This document shows, piece after piece, positions 14,771 through 24,273 of a stretch of DNA of 37,282 nucleotides. The position numbers and the translations under genes were made by a program. Position 1 is the first letter of the stretch; the number at the start of each line of letters is the position of its first letter. The DNA comes from Acidimicrobiia bacterium (GTDB taxonomy: Bacteria; Actinomycetota; Acidimicrobiia; Spongiisociales; UBA5794). A model generated the notes under the pieces. The model was not told the DNA's origin. It did not search any database and saw only the letters and a list, made by a program, of their open reading frames with translations. The DNA lies in the NCBI GenBank assembly GCA_013003395.1, contig JABDJC010000068.1, positions 1 to 37,282 of the forward strand, given 5' to 3'.

Positions 14771-17700
14771 CTATTTGTTCCGTTTCGGGAGGGTCAGATG
14801 ACCCAATGCTGGCGCCTCGTCACCGACCGTGACATCCGCCTTGTCGGCGACGGCTGCAGCCTCCACGACCCAAAACGTGGCCGCTGCCGCATCCCAGTCG
14901 TCGAGCACAGCCGATCCGGTGGCCGAACCGGTCTCGGCAACGTGTTGTGAGACGAGATCTCGCACGTCCGCGAGTTGTTTCGCGGTCGGTCGCTTCGCCT
15001 GTGGCGCGGTGTCTGCCAAGTGGCGTGGTGCGATGCCTTCGGGATCCCAGAGATACATGGTGCCGCCGGTCATTCCAGCGCCGGCGTTGCGGCCGATCGG
15101 ACCGAGCACCACGACGGTGCCTCCGGTCATGTATTCACAGCCGTGATCGCTGAGCCCCTCGACCACTGCCTTCGCTCCCGAATTCCTCACTGCGAAACGT
15201 TGACCGGCGCTACCTGCCAGGAACAGCGATCCTGCCGTCGCCCCATAGAGACAGGCGTTGCCTGCAACGTGTGCGTTGTCGTGAATCGGGCGAACCGCGA
15301 TCATCCCGCCGCCCATGCCCTTGCCCACGTAGTCGTTGGCAGTGCCGGTGAGCCGCAGCGTCACGCCGGCAGCCAAGAACGCACCAAATGACTGTCCGGC
15401 CGTCCCAGACAGACGCACGTTGATGGTGCCCTCGCTGGCTTCGTCAGCAACGTCGAGTTCTGCGATCTCACCAGAGAGCCGAGTTCCGATCGACCGATCC
15501 GTGTTGTGGATCGGATACGCGAGGTCGAGGCGCTCACCGTTGCGCATCGCTCGACGACCCTCGGCCGCAAGTTGCTCCCCGAGAGGCGACCGCTCGATGC
15601 TCTTGAACGGCGATCGCTCGTCGGTGAAATCGGTCCTCGAGAGTTTCGCGACGAACTCTCTGGCCACGGGATGGTCAGGATCCACGGGCTGCAACAGATC
15701 GGCGCGACCGGTCACCTCATCCAGCGTACGAGCCCCGAGAGACGCAAGGTGAATCCGCACGTCTTCGGCGAGCAGCCTGAAGACGTTGATGACCTGATCG
15801 ACAGACCCTGTGAATTTCGCCCTCAGGTCTTCACGCTGGGTGGCTATGCCCACCGGGCAGGTGTTCTCATGACATTGTCGGACCATCTTGCATCCGAGGG
15901 CCAGCAACGGAACGGTTCCGAATCCGAAGCGGTCGGCGCCGAGCAACGCTGCAACCAAAATGTCGCGTCCAGTGCGCATCCCGCCATCCGTCTCGACGGT
16001 GATGTCGTTGCGGAGCTTGTTCGCCAACAACGCCTGGTGGGCCTCGGCGAGGCCGAGCTCCCATGGCGATCCGGCGTGCTTGATGGAAACGATCGGTGAC
16101 GCCCCCGTTCCCCCGGCATTTCCCGAGATGAGAACCGCGTCGGCCTGGGCCTTGGCCACGCCAACCGCGATCGTGCCTACGCCAGGACCAGAAACCAGCT
16201 TCACCGAGACTCTCGCGACGGGCTTGAACGTCTTGAGATCGAAGATGAGCTGGGCGAGGTCTTCGATCGAGTAGATGTCGTGATGAGGCGGTGGCGAAAT
16301 CAGCGTCACGCCCGGTTCGGTGTGGCGGAGTCGAGCGATCTCTTCGGTCACCTTGTGGCCTGGAAGCTGCCCGCCTTCACCCGGTTTCGATCCCTGCGCC
16401 ATCTTGATCTGGAACTCTTCGGCCGAGGCGAGATACGCCGGGGTCACGCCGAATCGACCCGAGGCGATCTGCTTGATTCCCGAGTTGCGGGGGGTTGCGA
16501 ATCGTTCTGGGTCCTCGCCTCCTTCACCCGAATTGGACAAGCCGCCGATGTAGGCCATGGCTTCTGCCAACGTTTCGTGGGCTTCTTTGGAAAGCGCCCC
16601 GAGGGACATTGCAGCGGTCGAGAACCGGCGCATGATTCGCTCCGCCGGCTCGACCTCATCCAGTGGAATCGGGTCTCGAGTAGTCGTGAACTCGACGAGA
16701 TCTCTGAGCTCCAACGGGGGCCGGTTCTCCTGGACGATATCGAGGTACTTGGTCCACTCCGAGGGATCATCGGATCGGGCTGACTTTTGCAGGGCGAGCA
16801 CGGCTCGGGGCGAGGCGATGTGCGGCATGCCACCACGACGGTGCTTGTAGAAGCCGCCTGGATCTTCCTCCCCTGAATCGAACAACGCGTGATTCTCGAG
16901 CACTGCTGCTGCGATACCGGCGAAGCCGACCCCACCGATGCGGCGCTTCACGAATCTGAACGCCAACTCGCAGACGTCCTCGTCGAGTCCGATCGCCTCG
17001 AAGAGCTCACTCCCCCGGTACGCCGAAATGGTGCAGGTCCCCATCTTCGACATCACCTTCAGCAGCCCCTTCTCGAGGGTTGCCCGGTAGTTCTCCTGCG
17101 CCTCGACCGAATCGATCTCTACATCTTCGGCGAGGGCTCTCACCTGTTCGATCGCCATGAACGGGTTGACCGCTGACGCTCCGAAACCGATGAGGCACGC
17201 CAGATCGTGGGCGTCCCGCGGCTCGCCAGACACCGCAACGATCGAGCAGTGCAGGCGAAGTCCTGCACTTATGAGCCGGTGATGTACGGCACCTACCGCG
17301 AGCACGGTCGGGATTGGTGCTCGGTCTGCGTCGACTTCGCGATCACTCAGCATCACGATCGCGACACCGTCGCGCACCGCCTGCTCCACGTCATCGCACA
17401 ACGTCTCGATGGCTGCGACGAGACCATCGGCGCCGGAGGAGGCTTCGAACAGGGAATCGAACCACGCCGAGCGGAAGTCTGGATGGTCGGCGTGACCGAT
17501 CTGTTCCACCTCGGCGTCGCTGAGCACGCAACTCGACAATTCCATGAGGCGCGCCTGCTGCGGCGTTTCCTCGAGCAGCGATCCGCGACGTCCGAGGTAC
17601 GTCCGGAGCGACATGACCAAACGCTCTCGAATCGGATCCATTGGTGGGTTGGTCACCTGCGCAAACGCTTGATGGAAGTAGCGCGACAGCCGCTGTGGCA

Positions 17701-19186
17701 CTTCAGCGAGCGCAGCCAAACCGGTGTCATGGCCCATCGAAAGGATCGGCTCGACACCTTCGGCCATAGGTTGGAGCAACAAGCGGCGCTCTTCAGCGGT
17801 GTAGCCAAACACGCGTGCGAGTTTGTCCGAATCGAAGCGGTCGTCCTGCAACGAGTCGAAGGGATTGCGCACGTAAGCGGTCTGCGTGGAGATCCACTCG
17901 GCGTATGGCTGGCGGTTCGCCAGGCGGGTCTTGATCGCATCGTCGAATTCGATGTCGCCAGTCGCCAGGTCGACGGCGATGGACTCGCCGGGACCCATCT
18001 GCCCGGTTCTCTCGGCGAGAACCTCTTCTTCTGGCGCAAGCCCGGCTTCCGAGGCAACGATGAGGAATTCAGGAGTGATCGTCCATCGCGCCGGACGGAG
18101 GCCGTTGCGATCCAGACCAGCCACCAGCATCTTGCCGTCGCTCGCAGCGACGGCTGCGGGACCATCCCAAGGTTCGGTCAGGAACGCGTGGTACTCGAAG
18201 AATGCGTGTCGCTGGTCGTCGAGATCGGCGACGTTCTCCCACGCGGACGGAATCAACATCTCTTTGACGTGATCGACAGACCGGCCGGAGCGCGTCAGCA
18301 CCTCGAAGGCATTGTCGAGACTGGCCGAGTCGCTTCCCGTGTGGGTGACGAGCGGAGCGAGGTCGGCGGTTCGGTCGCCCCAGACGTCGGAACGGAGGTC
18401 GACCTCGCGAGCCGACATCCACGACCGATTCGACTGCACCGAGTTGATTTCTCCGTTGTGCGCCAGCACCCGGAAAGGTTGCGCCAGCGACCACGACGGG
18501 AACGTGTTCGTCGAATAGCGCTGATGGAAGATGGCGAAGTCGGTCTCGAACATCGGATCGGCCAGGTCCCAGTAGAACTGCTCGATCGTGGAAGCGGTGA
18601 ACAACCCCTTGTACACGACGGTCTGAGCCGACGCCGAAGGGACAGAAAAGCCGATGGCGTTGGCGGCGATCGCGTTTCGTTCAGCTGCCTTGCGTGCCAA
18701 CAAGAGGCGCCGATCCAGTTCGTCGACGTCCCCGACACCAGAACCGTCGACGATCACCTGCTCGATGATCGGCATGCCGGCCCTGGCCGTGTCGCTGAGC
18801 GAAGTGGCTCCAACAGGGACTCGACGCCAAGCCGCGACCGCCAACCCCTCGGCTTCGAGAGCGCTGTGGAGCAGCTTGCGGGAGGAGTCCGTTTCTCGCG
18901 TCGGGAGAAACACCATCACCACACCGAGCGAATCACGCGGTGGCGGAGTGATGCCCCGACCCGACAGATCGTGCTCGATCAGTCGATACGGGATTCGCGT
19001 CATCAAACCCGCACCGTCGCCGGTGCCGTCGGCCGATTTGGCACCGCGATGGTCGAGGCCGTGCAGACAATTGACAGCAATTTTGAGCAGGCGGTGGCTC
19101 GACCGGCCAGAGCGGTCTGAAATGAACCCAACGCCACAAGCATCGTGATGCTGCGAAGGGTCATAGAACGACGGTATCGACACCAT
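14771..19186 (-). CDS. gltB: Glutamate synthase, large (alpha) subunit
   Basis: 1471 residues, typical for GltB. It transfers the glutamine amide nitrogen to 2-oxoglutarate, giving two glutamates. Domains in order: type 2 glutamine amidotransferase with the catalytic cysteine in HHDACGVGF (Cys17 after a short propeptide), central domain (from about 480), FMN-binding synthase barrel with [22 protein letters not shown] and [19 protein letters not shown], the [3Fe-4S] cysteines in [16 protein letters not shown] (about residues 1097-1112), and the C-terminal GXGXG beta-helix ending near [16 protein letters not shown] 19186 is preceded by AAGGAGGG; upstream frame is not family-like. The small subunit gltD, normally adjacent, is missing from both sides, so it must lie elsewhere or another electron donor is used. 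Confidence 0.97.
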   Translation of the reverse strand: MVSIPSFYDPSQHHDACGVGFISDRSGRSSHRLLKIAVNCLHGLDHRGAKSADGTGDGAGLMTRIPYRLIEHDLSGRGITPPPRDSLGVVMVFLPTRETDSSRKLLHSALEAEGLAVAAWRRVPVGATSLSDTARAGMPIIEQVIVDGSGVGDVDELDRRLLLARKAAERNAIAANAIGFSVPSASAQTVVYKGLFTASTIEQFYWDLADPMFETDFAIFHQRYSTNTFPSWSLAQPFRVLAHNGEINSVQSNRSWMSAREVDLRSDVWGDRTADLAPLVTHTGSDSASLDNAFEVLTRSGRSVDHVKEMLIPSAWENVADLDDQRHAFFEYHAFLTEPWDGPAAVAASDGKMLVAGLDRNGLRPARWTITPEFLIVASEAGLAPEEEVLAERTGQMGPGESIAVDLATGDIEFDDAIKTRLANRQPYAEWISTQTAYVRNPFDSLQDDRFDSDKLARVFGYTAEERRLLLQPMAEGVEPILSMGHDTGLAALAEVPQRLSRYFHQAFAQVTNPPMDPIRERLVMSLRTYLGRRGSLLEETPQQARLMELSSCVLSDAEVEQIGHADHPDFRSAWFDSLFEASSGADGLVAAIETLCDDVEQAVRDGVAIVMLSDREVDADRAPIPTVLAVGAVHHRLISAGLRLHCSIVAVSGEPRDAHDLACLIGFGASAVNPFMAIEQVRALAEDVEIDSVEAQENYRATLEKGLLKVMSKMGTCTISAYRGSELFEAIGLDEDVCELAFRFVKRRIGGVGFAGIAAAVLENHALFDSGEEDPGGFYKHRRGGMPHIASPRAVLALQKSARSDDPSEWTKYLDIVQENRPPLELRDLVEFTTTRDPIPLDEVEPAERIMRRFSTAAMSLGALSKEAHETLAEAMAYIGGLSNSGEGGEDPERFATPRNSGIKQIASGRFGVTPAYLASAEEFQIKMAQGSKPGEGGQLPGHKVTEEIARLRHTEPGVTLISPPPHHDIYSIEDLAQLIFDLKTFKPVARVSVKLVSGPGVGTIAVGVAKAQADAVLISGNAGGTGASPIVSIKHAGSPWELGLAEAHQALLANKLRNDITVETDGGMRTGRDILVAALLGADRFGFGTVPLLALGCKMVRQCHENTCPVGIATQREDLRAKFTGSVDQVINVFRLLAEDVRIHLASLGARTLDEVTGRADLLQPVDPDHPVAREFVAKLSRTDFTDERSPFKSIERSPLGEQLAAEGRRAMRNGERLDLAYPIHNTDRSIGTRLSGEIAELDVADEASEGTINVRLSGTAGQSFGAFLAAGVTLRLTGTANDYVGKGMGGGMIAVRPIHDNAHVAGNACLYGATAGSLFLAGSAGQRFAVRNSGAKAVVEGLSDHGCEYMTGGTVVVLGPIGRNAGAGMTGGTMYLWDPEGIAPRHLADTAPQAKRPTAKQLADVRDLVSQHVAETGSATGSAVLDDWDAAAATFWVVEAAAVADKADVTVGDEAPALGHLTLPKRNK

Positions 19187-19330
19187 CGGCGGTCCCTCCT
19201 TCCACTGCAGCCTGCGAGCTGTCAGGCCCTTCCACCTGCTGTCTCGTGGAACGAGCAGCGTAGCAGTGCCCCAAATGGCCAGATTTGAACGGGCCACAGA
19301 CAGGCCGACGAGTTGCCGTATTCTGAGCGA

Positions 19331-19786
19331 ATGCCAGTCATCGTCATAGGCGCAGACACACCCCTCGGCGGCGTGATCCTCGAAGGGCTGATGCCGCGCG
19401 AGAGCGAGGTGAGAGCGTTCGTCTCCGACGTCGACACCGGACTCGAGCTTCGACGTCGCGGAGCCAAGGTGGCGATCGGCGACCTGTCCGATGGATCCCA
19501 CGTCGGAGGTGCCGCGACGCGAGCATTCTGTGCCATTTTCGTCGCAAGCGCTGCAGTCGATGATCGAGAACGCTCCTTCGCCGATTCACCGCTGGAGGTC
19601 TACCAGCAGTGGCGCGACGGACTGGTCGGCTCAGGTGTCGAGCGCGTGTTATGGGTGGACGAGAATCCTCCTCCGTCGTTCATCGCAGCTAGTGCGCCCG
19701 AGACCGTTCACGTCGACGTTTCGGCGAAGACTCCACAAGAAGTGGCGGAAGAAGTCGCTCGCCTCGAGGACGCACAAAGCGTCTGA
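19331..19786 (+). CDS. Small Rossmann-fold NAD(P)-binding-like protein
   Basis: 151 residues starting at ATG 19331. The N-terminus (MPVIVIGADTPLGGVILEGL) is a beta-strand and a variant of the dinucleotide-binding glycine motif seen in NmrA/atypical SDR proteins, and RRGAKVAIGDLSD at about residues 46-58 matches the second strand/acid switch of that group. There is no YxxxK catalytic pair and the protein is about half of the usual 280-residue length, so it is probably not a standard dehydrogenase; it may be a reduced sugar-epimerase-like or regulatory Rossmann protein. It is divergent from gltB (144 bases) and its stop is 18 bases from that of the convergent Eis-like gene. Confidence 0.65.
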   Translation: MPVIVIGADTPLGGVILEGLMPRESEVRAFVSDVDTGLELRRRGAKVAIGDLSDGSHVGGAATRAFCAIFVASAAVDDRERSFADSPLEVYQQWRDGLVGSGVERVLWVDENPPPSFIAASAPETVHVDVSAKTPQEVAEEVARLEDAQSV

Positions 19787-19804
19787 CAACTCGGCGGGCA
19801 ACTC

Positions 19805-21028
19805 TCAGAAGACGTCTGGGCACCACGGGACGGTGTCTGCGGCCAAAATCGCCGACAGCGTCGCAGCGGCGCGACGATCACCTTCGACGAGGCCGGCGTC
19901 CATCAAGGCCACCGCGTCGCGACCACCGAGGAACATCGCACCGAGCGTCGAGACGTCCATCGTCAGGTCAGGCAGCTGAGTGGTCTTGGTAGCCGTGGCC
20001 TGACCGTCATCGCCGACGATTCGGTAGACGCCGCGATTCCACGGGCAGAAGGCATCGATGACTTCCACGTTGACGCCACCGACAGCTGCAGCCGAGCGAC
20101 TTGCGAAGGCCGCGGCGACGTCGATCAGGCGAAGCCAGAGGCCATCTGAGATCGACCGACGAATGGCCCGTCGATTGCCGACCTGCCAGGCCAGATTGAC
20201 GTCGAGGGGCATGTTCCACGACTTGACGTTCGGGAAGAGATCTATGCGAGCAAGGAAGCGCCACAACGACGCATCAGCTCTGGCGTCCATCGAAAACAGG
20301 TCAACCACGTCGATCGAGCCTTCCGCTTCCCAATTCTCGAACTTCTCTGTTTGGCGATAGCTGCAATAGCCGACCACTTCACCATCCCGCTCGGCCAGGG
20401 CGAAACGCAACGCCGATGCTCCGCCACGCCACTGCTCGGGGTCGCGCAAGATCCTGTGGGTCCACCAGGCATCCGTCCTCACCAACGCGCCGGGTCGTGT
20501 GGGAAACCATTCGGCAAAGAACGAGCGCACGAGAGGATCGGCAGTCTCTTTGTCGACCATCCGCACCGCATCCAGTTCGCGGTCGACCCAGGGTCCCAGT
20601 CGTCGTGCGTCGAACGAGAAATCGAGTCGATCGGTCGCGCACCCGAATCCGAATCGTCCGTAGATGACGGTCTCAGAGGCCCACAGGCCCGCCAGAGGCT
20701 CACCACGGTCGTGCGTTTCGTCGACGTGAGCTCGCATCATCTGGGTGAGAAGGCCTCTCCGCCGATGAGTTGGCAGCACCACAACGATGGTCGTTCCTGC
20801 CATCGGCACCACCCGGCCAGGAACCGCCACCTCGAGCGCAAAGTCAGCCGCAGTGCCCACGAGGGTGCCGTCTTCGAACGCGCAATACGTGCGATCGAGC
20901 TCGAAGACCGCTCTCGATCCGGCCAGTCCCTCGGCGTCGTCAGGGCGGATGTCTCCCCCGAACCCTCGATTGACGAAGGCCCGCATGTCTTCGAACTCAG
21001 ACTCGAGGACGGGTCGGATCTCAATCAT
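19805..21028 (-). CDS. Eis-type N-acetyltransferase
   Basis: 407 residues, near the 402-408 of mycobacterial Eis. These hexameric enzymes acetylate amines, including aminoglycosides, from acetyl-CoA; native substrates vary. Order of domains: GNAT domain 1 with the acetyl-CoA loop VLPTHRRRGLLTQMM (about 84-98) and the conserved ASETVIYGRFGFG with the catalytic tyrosine; a second, degenerate GNAT domain (about 150-285); and a C-terminal SCP2-like domain. The polypeptide ends in a phenylalanine (PDVF), whose free carboxylate is the catalytic base in Eis. Hence the enzyme is probably active. Whether it confers drug resistance or acetylates other amines cannot be judged. It stands alone; the divergent neighbour is HMG-CoA reductase. 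Confidence 0.88.
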   Translation of the reverse strand: MIEIRPVLESEFEDMRAFVNRGFGGDIRPDDAEGLAGSRAVFELDRTYCAFEDGTLVGTAADFALEVAVPGRVVPMAGTTIVVVLPTHRRRGLLTQMMRAHVDETHDRGEPLAGLWASETVIYGRFGFGCATDRLDFSFDARRLGPWVDRELDAVRMVDKETADPLVRSFFAEWFPTRPGALVRTDAWWTHRILRDPEQWRGGASALRFALAERDGEVVGYCSYRQTEKFENWEAEGSIDVVDLFSMDARADASLWRFLARIDLFPNVKSWNMPLDVNLAWQVGNRRAIRRSISDGLWLRLIDVAAAFASRSAAAVGGVNVEVIDAFCPWNRGVYRIVGDDGQATATKTTQLPDLTMDVSTLGAMFLGGRDAVALMDAGLVEGDRRAAATLSAILAADTVPWCPDVF

Positions 21029-21175
21029 GGAGAAACGATATCAGTCGGTTGGTGGATCAGATTCGAACCGTGCCACACAACTCGCCTCTACTCTGCGGGG
21101 CCATGAAAAGACCGTCCTGTCTCACAAGCGTTGACGCCCCGCCGTGGCGGCGGCCAACGACGTTCGGAGCACCTC

Positions 21176-22711
21176 GTGATTCCTGAAGACCTGCTGAAAT
21201 CGCTCTACACCAGAGGCAGCCTCGAGAATGTGGGTGCCGGTGTGCAGATCTCGCTCAAGAATCGTCTGGCTGACGCCACGATCACTCAGGTTTGCGGGCT
21301 TGCGATCGCAGGCACCGAAGTCGACCACTCGCAGATCACCATCCGAATTCGTGACGGAAACGTCATCCAGGCGTCGACGGTGACCGAATCCGACCCGATC
21401 GTGTTTCCACTGGGAACGGTGATCGACGTGATCGCCGATCGGCCCGCCCTCGAGGCGGGTTCGGCCGGTATCACCGTCGATGTCGCCACGACGGAGTTTG
21501 GACAGCTCCGGTTCGAGACTGAGGACGAAGTCTCCGACGGCCAGCACCTCATCCGGATTCCACGAGACCGCAACGACGACTACACCGAAGATGCGGCACA
21601 ACTCAGACGGTCCTTCGTCCAAGAGCACACTGGCGTGACGCTGCATCACGTCCCGACGTACTCCGTCGATCCGTCCATCACCAAGGGCAACATCGAAAAC
21701 TTCGTCGGCGTGGCTCAGGTCCCGATGGGCCTCGCGGGGCCGATGACCGTCCATGGCGAGCATGCCAAGGGAGACTTCATCGTCCCCCTTGCCACCACGG
21801 AAGGCACGTTGGTCGCTTCGTACAGCCGCGGCATGAAGGTCATGAATCTCTCAGGTGGCATCTCCACCACCATCGTGGACGACCGGATGCAACGCGCTCC
21901 CGCGTTCGTATTCGCCGATGCACGAGACGCCCGCACCTTCGCTCACTGGGTCGCAGACCACACCGCCGACATCGCTGAAGTTGCGGAGTCGACAGGAACC
22001 CGCCACCGGCTGCTCGAGATCGAGACCTACCTCGCCGCCAGGACCGCGTACCTCAGGTTCGACTTCTCCACGGGCGACGCTGGGGGCCAGAACATCGTGA
22101 GTCAGGCCACGCACACTGCGTGTCGGTGGATCCTCGACCAGTACGAGGGCGTCGACCACTTCTACCTGGAAGCCAACATGGCCACCGACAAGAAGGCGTC
22201 TCAGATCAACATCCTGCGGACCCGCGGCAAGCGAGTGATAGCTGAAGCCAACGTAAGCCGGAGGGCGTTGGTCGAGCACATGCGGGTCGAGCCGGAGAGC
22301 CTGCTGCACCACCACGGCATCGCCAACGTCGGATCGATGCTTGCCGGTTCCAACAACAACGGACTCCATGCCGCCAACGGATTGACGGCGTTGTTCATCG
22401 CCACCGGCCAGGACGTCGCCAACGTTGCGGAGTCCTCGGCAGCGATCCTGCACGCCGAACCGACGGCGTCAGGCGACCTCTACATGTCGATCACCCTGCC
22501 CTCGCTGATCGTGGCGACCCATGGCGGCGGCACACAGCTGGCAACCCAGGCCGAATCGCTTCAGATTCTCGGATGTCTCGGGACCGGCAAGGTCGGCAAA
22601 CTCGCTGAGATCGCCGCTGCCCTCGTCCTGGCGGGCGAGCTGTCCTTGGCGGCCGCTATCTCGTCGAGCGATTGGGTCTCCAGCCACGAAGAACTTGGCC
22701 GCAACCGCTGA
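21176..22711 (+). CDS. Hydroxymethylglutaryl-CoA reductase with N-terminal extension
   Basis: 511 residues from GTG 21176 (GGAG upstream; an open TTG at 21131 lacks a site). The enzyme reduces HMG-CoA to mevalonate using NAD(P)H. Catalytic elements are visible: ATTEGTLVASYSRG with the Glu near residue 209, the cofactor loop DAGGQN (about 301-306, in place of the class I DAMGMN), TDKKAS with the catalytic Lys near 339, GQDVANVAES with the Asp, and a C-terminal SSHEELGRNR holding the expected His. Residues 1-150 form an extra, beta-rich domain (LKNRLADATIT, ITIRIRDGNVIQ) without resemblance to the membrane region of eukaryotic HMGR. No other mevalonate-pathway gene is nearby, so its pathway role (isoprenoid or another mevalonate use) is open. 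Confidence 0.9.
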   Translation: MIPEDLLKSLYTRGSLENVGAGVQISLKNRLADATITQVCGLAIAGTEVDHSQITIRIRDGNVIQASTVTESDPIVFPLGTVIDVIADRPALEAGSAGITVDVATTEFGQLRFETEDEVSDGQHLIRIPRDRNDDYTEDAAQLRRSFVQEHTGVTLHHVPTYSVDPSITKGNIENFVGVAQVPMGLAGPMTVHGEHAKGDFIVPLATTEGTLVASYSRGMKVMNLSGGISTTIVDDRMQRAPAFVFADARDARTFAHWVADHTADIAEVAESTGTRHRLLEIETYLAARTAYLRFDFSTGDAGGQNIVSQATHTACRWILDQYEGVDHFYLEANMATDKKASQINILRTRGKRVIAEANVSRRALVEHMRVEPESLLHHHGIANVGSMLAGSNNNGLHAANGLTALFIATGQDVANVAESSAAILHAEPTASGDLYMSITLPSLIVATHGGGTQLATQAESLQILGCLGTGKVGKLAEIAAALVLAGELSLAAAISSSDWVSSHEELGRNR

Positions 22712-22814
22712 GCAACGCGCTGAAGTACACAAACATCACGGTGGAAATCTGCAACTTATCGCGCGCCTGCGGCGTCTGATATGCACAGTCGGTCAACAAC
22801 GAGAAGGAGCGCCG

Positions 22815-23048
22815 ATGCGTATTGGGATCAGTCTGATCTTCGTGCTGATCATGGTTGGGGGAATCGCACTGTGGGTAGCGGCATTGGTGGATCTACTCAG
22901 ACGACCGGCCGGCGAATGGGCCGCAACCGGACAGAACCAACTCGTTTGGGCAGCAGTTGTGTTGCTCGCCAACGTTCTCGGAGCGGTGCTCTATTGGTTC
23001 ATCGCTCGGCCGAGATTCACCCGCAACGGTGGCCTCGCAACCAACTGA
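22815..23048 (+). CDS. Small two-helix membrane protein (PLDc_N-like), paralogue 1
   Basis: 77 residues from ATG 22815 with AAGGAG upstream. Two hydrophobic helices (about 3-26 and 42-66) are separated by a basic/polar loop (RRPAGEWAATGQNQ), and the protein ends with a short polar tail (RPRFTRNGG). The layout matches the phospholipase D nuclease N-terminal domain (PLDc_N), found on its own as small actinobacterial membrane proteins. No catalytic HKD motif exists. Possible roles are membrane anchoring or a small stress protein; unproven. It is one of a tandem pair. Confidence 0.7.
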   Translation: MRIGISLIFVLIMVGGIALWVAALVDLLRRPAGEWAATGQNQLVWAAVVLLANVLGAVLYWFIARPRFTRNGGLATN

Positions 23049-23059
23049 CCGCAAGTACC

Positions 23060-23099
23060 GAAGTGACCTGCCCAGGCTCTCCTGATGGCAGGTCACTTC
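23060..23099 (+). terminator. Long hairpin between the two small membrane protein genes
   Basis: GAAGTGACCTGCC (23060-23072) and GGCAGGTCACTTC (23087-23099) pair perfectly over 13 bases, and an inner CAGG/CCTG pair lengthens the stem. No T-tract. It may terminate the first gene or uncouple expression of the two. Confidence 0.55.
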
Positions 23100-23147
23100 A
23101 CCAGGCTCGAATCTCGTGGGTCAACCGACCCACAACAAAGGAGTGCA

Positions 23148-23384
23148 GTGAATTTGGCCGTTTTGGAACTACTCATGGCTGTGATCTTCTTGGGAGGCTT
23201 GGCGCTGTGGCTCGTCGCGCTTGTCGACCTCCTCAAGCGTCCGACTGACCAGTGGAACGCCACTGGACAGAACCAGATCGTATGGGCAGCAGTCGTGCTC
23301 TTCGCAAGCGTCTTGGGTGCGGCGCTGTACTGGTTCATCGCTCGCCCTCGTTTCCGTGCGTCCGGAGGCGTCACCACCGCCTGA
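23148..23384 (+). CDS. Small two-helix membrane protein (PLDc_N-like), paralogue 2
   Basis: 78 residues from GTG 23148, which follows AAAGGAG. It keeps the architecture and key residues of paralogue 1: GGLALWLVALVDLLKRP, a QWNATGQNQIVWAAVV loop and second helix, and the ALYWFIARPRF end. The two are clearly duplicates, also at DNA level around the loop. Tail residues differ (RASGGVTTA). It could be co-expressed with the F420-type oxidoreductase 82 bases downstream, but a hairpin lies between them. Function unknown. Confidence 0.7.
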   Translation: MNLAVLELLMAVIFLGGLALWLVALVDLLKRPTDQWNATGQNQIVWAAVVLFASVLGAALYWFIARPRFRASGGVTTA

Positions 23385-23412
23385 CCAGTCTGCACCGGAT
23401 GCCAGTGAGCTG

Positions 23413-23446
23413 GTGAGCGCCCGCACGATTAGTGTCGGGCGCTCAC
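23413..23446 (+). terminator. Hairpin upstream of the LLM-type oxidoreductase gene
   Basis: GTGAGCGCCCG (23413-23423) and CGGGCGCTCAC (23436-23446) form a perfect 11-base stem; an inner CAC/GTG could extend it. It sits 28 bases after the stop of the small membrane protein gene and just ahead of the next ribosome site, so it may be a terminator or a leader structure. No T-tract. Confidence 0.55.
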
Positions 23447-23466
23447 TGCGTTACGAGGAGTATTCG

Positions 23467-24258
23467 ATGACTGACATGCGAATCGCCGTCCAGATCCATC
23501 CACAGCACGGCAGTTATGACGGAATCCGTCGGGCGGTTCACCGTGCTGAAGAGCTCGGCGTCGACGTCCTCTACAACTGGGATCACTTCTATCCGCTCTA
23601 CGGCGGCGAGCCAGACGCCAACGAAGGGATGCACTTCGAGTGCTGGACGATGCTGGGCGCCTGGGCAGAGCAGACCGAACGAATCAAGTTCGGCGCCCTC
23701 GTCACGTGCAACTCGTATCGCAATCCAGAGTTGCTCGCCGACATGGCCCGCACCGTTGACGTCATCTCGGGCGGCCGTCTCGTCTTCGGCATCGGATCAG
23801 GATGGTTCGAGAAGGACTACGACGAGTACGGCTACGAATTCGGTACCGCAGGTGGCCGTCTCAGGGCGCTCGACGCTGCCATGCCTCGTATCAAGGAGCG
23901 GCTGTCCAAGCTCGATCCACAACCAACCGGGGATTTGCCGATCCTCATCGGCGGCGGCGGCGAGAAGGTCACGCTGCGGATCGTCGCTGAACACGCCGAC
24001 ATCTGGCACGGGTTCGGTGACCCGAGCCAGATTGCGCACAAGAGCAAGGTCCTCGACGAGTGGTGCGCCAAGGTCGGCCGAGATCCTGCGGACATCGAGC
24101 GCAGCGTCGGCGTGCAATCCATCAGCAAGGGACTCGAGGATGCCGATGCCTACTACGACCTCGGCGTGCGAGAGATCACCATCGGACTCAATGGACCAGA
24201 TTGGCCCGTCGATCTAGTGAAGCCGTGGCTCGACTGGCGCGACTCCAAGAACGGCTGA
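23467..24258 (+). CDS. LLM-class, probably F420-dependent oxidoreductase
   Basis: 263 residues from ATG 23467 with GAGGAG upstream. It has the luciferase-like TIM-barrel pattern of coenzyme F420-dependent oxidoreductases: VDVLYNWDHFYPLY near residues 33-46, RIKFGALVTCNSYRNPELLADMARTVDVISGGR (continuous family core, near 75-107), FGIGSGWFEKDYDEYG and the IGGGGEKVTLRIVAEHADIWH loop. These signatures match the TIGR03560 group, known mostly in actinobacteria. Cofactor use is family-based inference and the substrate is unknown. The gene converges on the HprK-like gene with 15 bases between the stops. Confidence 0.86.
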   Translation: MTDMRIAVQIHPQHGSYDGIRRAVHRAEELGVDVLYNWDHFYPLYGGEPDANEGMHFECWTMLGAWAEQTERIKFGALVTCNSYRNPELLADMARTVDVISGGRLVFGIGSGWFEKDYDEYGYEFGTAGGRLRALDAAMPRIKERLSKLDPQPTGDLPILIGGGGEKVTLRIVAEHADIWHGFGDPSQIAHKSKVLDEWCAKVGRDPADIERSVGVQSISKGLEDADAYYDLGVREITIGLNGPDWPVDLVKPWLDWRDSKNG

Positions 24259-24273
24259 TCAACCGCCGCTCGC

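Larger units (their letters stand above)
22815..23384 (+). repeat. Tandem gene duplication of small membrane protein
   Basis: The two open frames (22815-23048 and 23148-23384) encode homologous proteins of 77 and 78 residues in the same orientation, separated by 99 bases that include a 13-base stem hairpin. Confidence 0.7.

Noticed and set aside
17207-19120. Open frame of 637 codons on the + strand inside gltB
   Set aside because: It is antisense to a conserved glutamate synthase region, caused by high GC content, and shows His/Arg-rich composition without any known motif.
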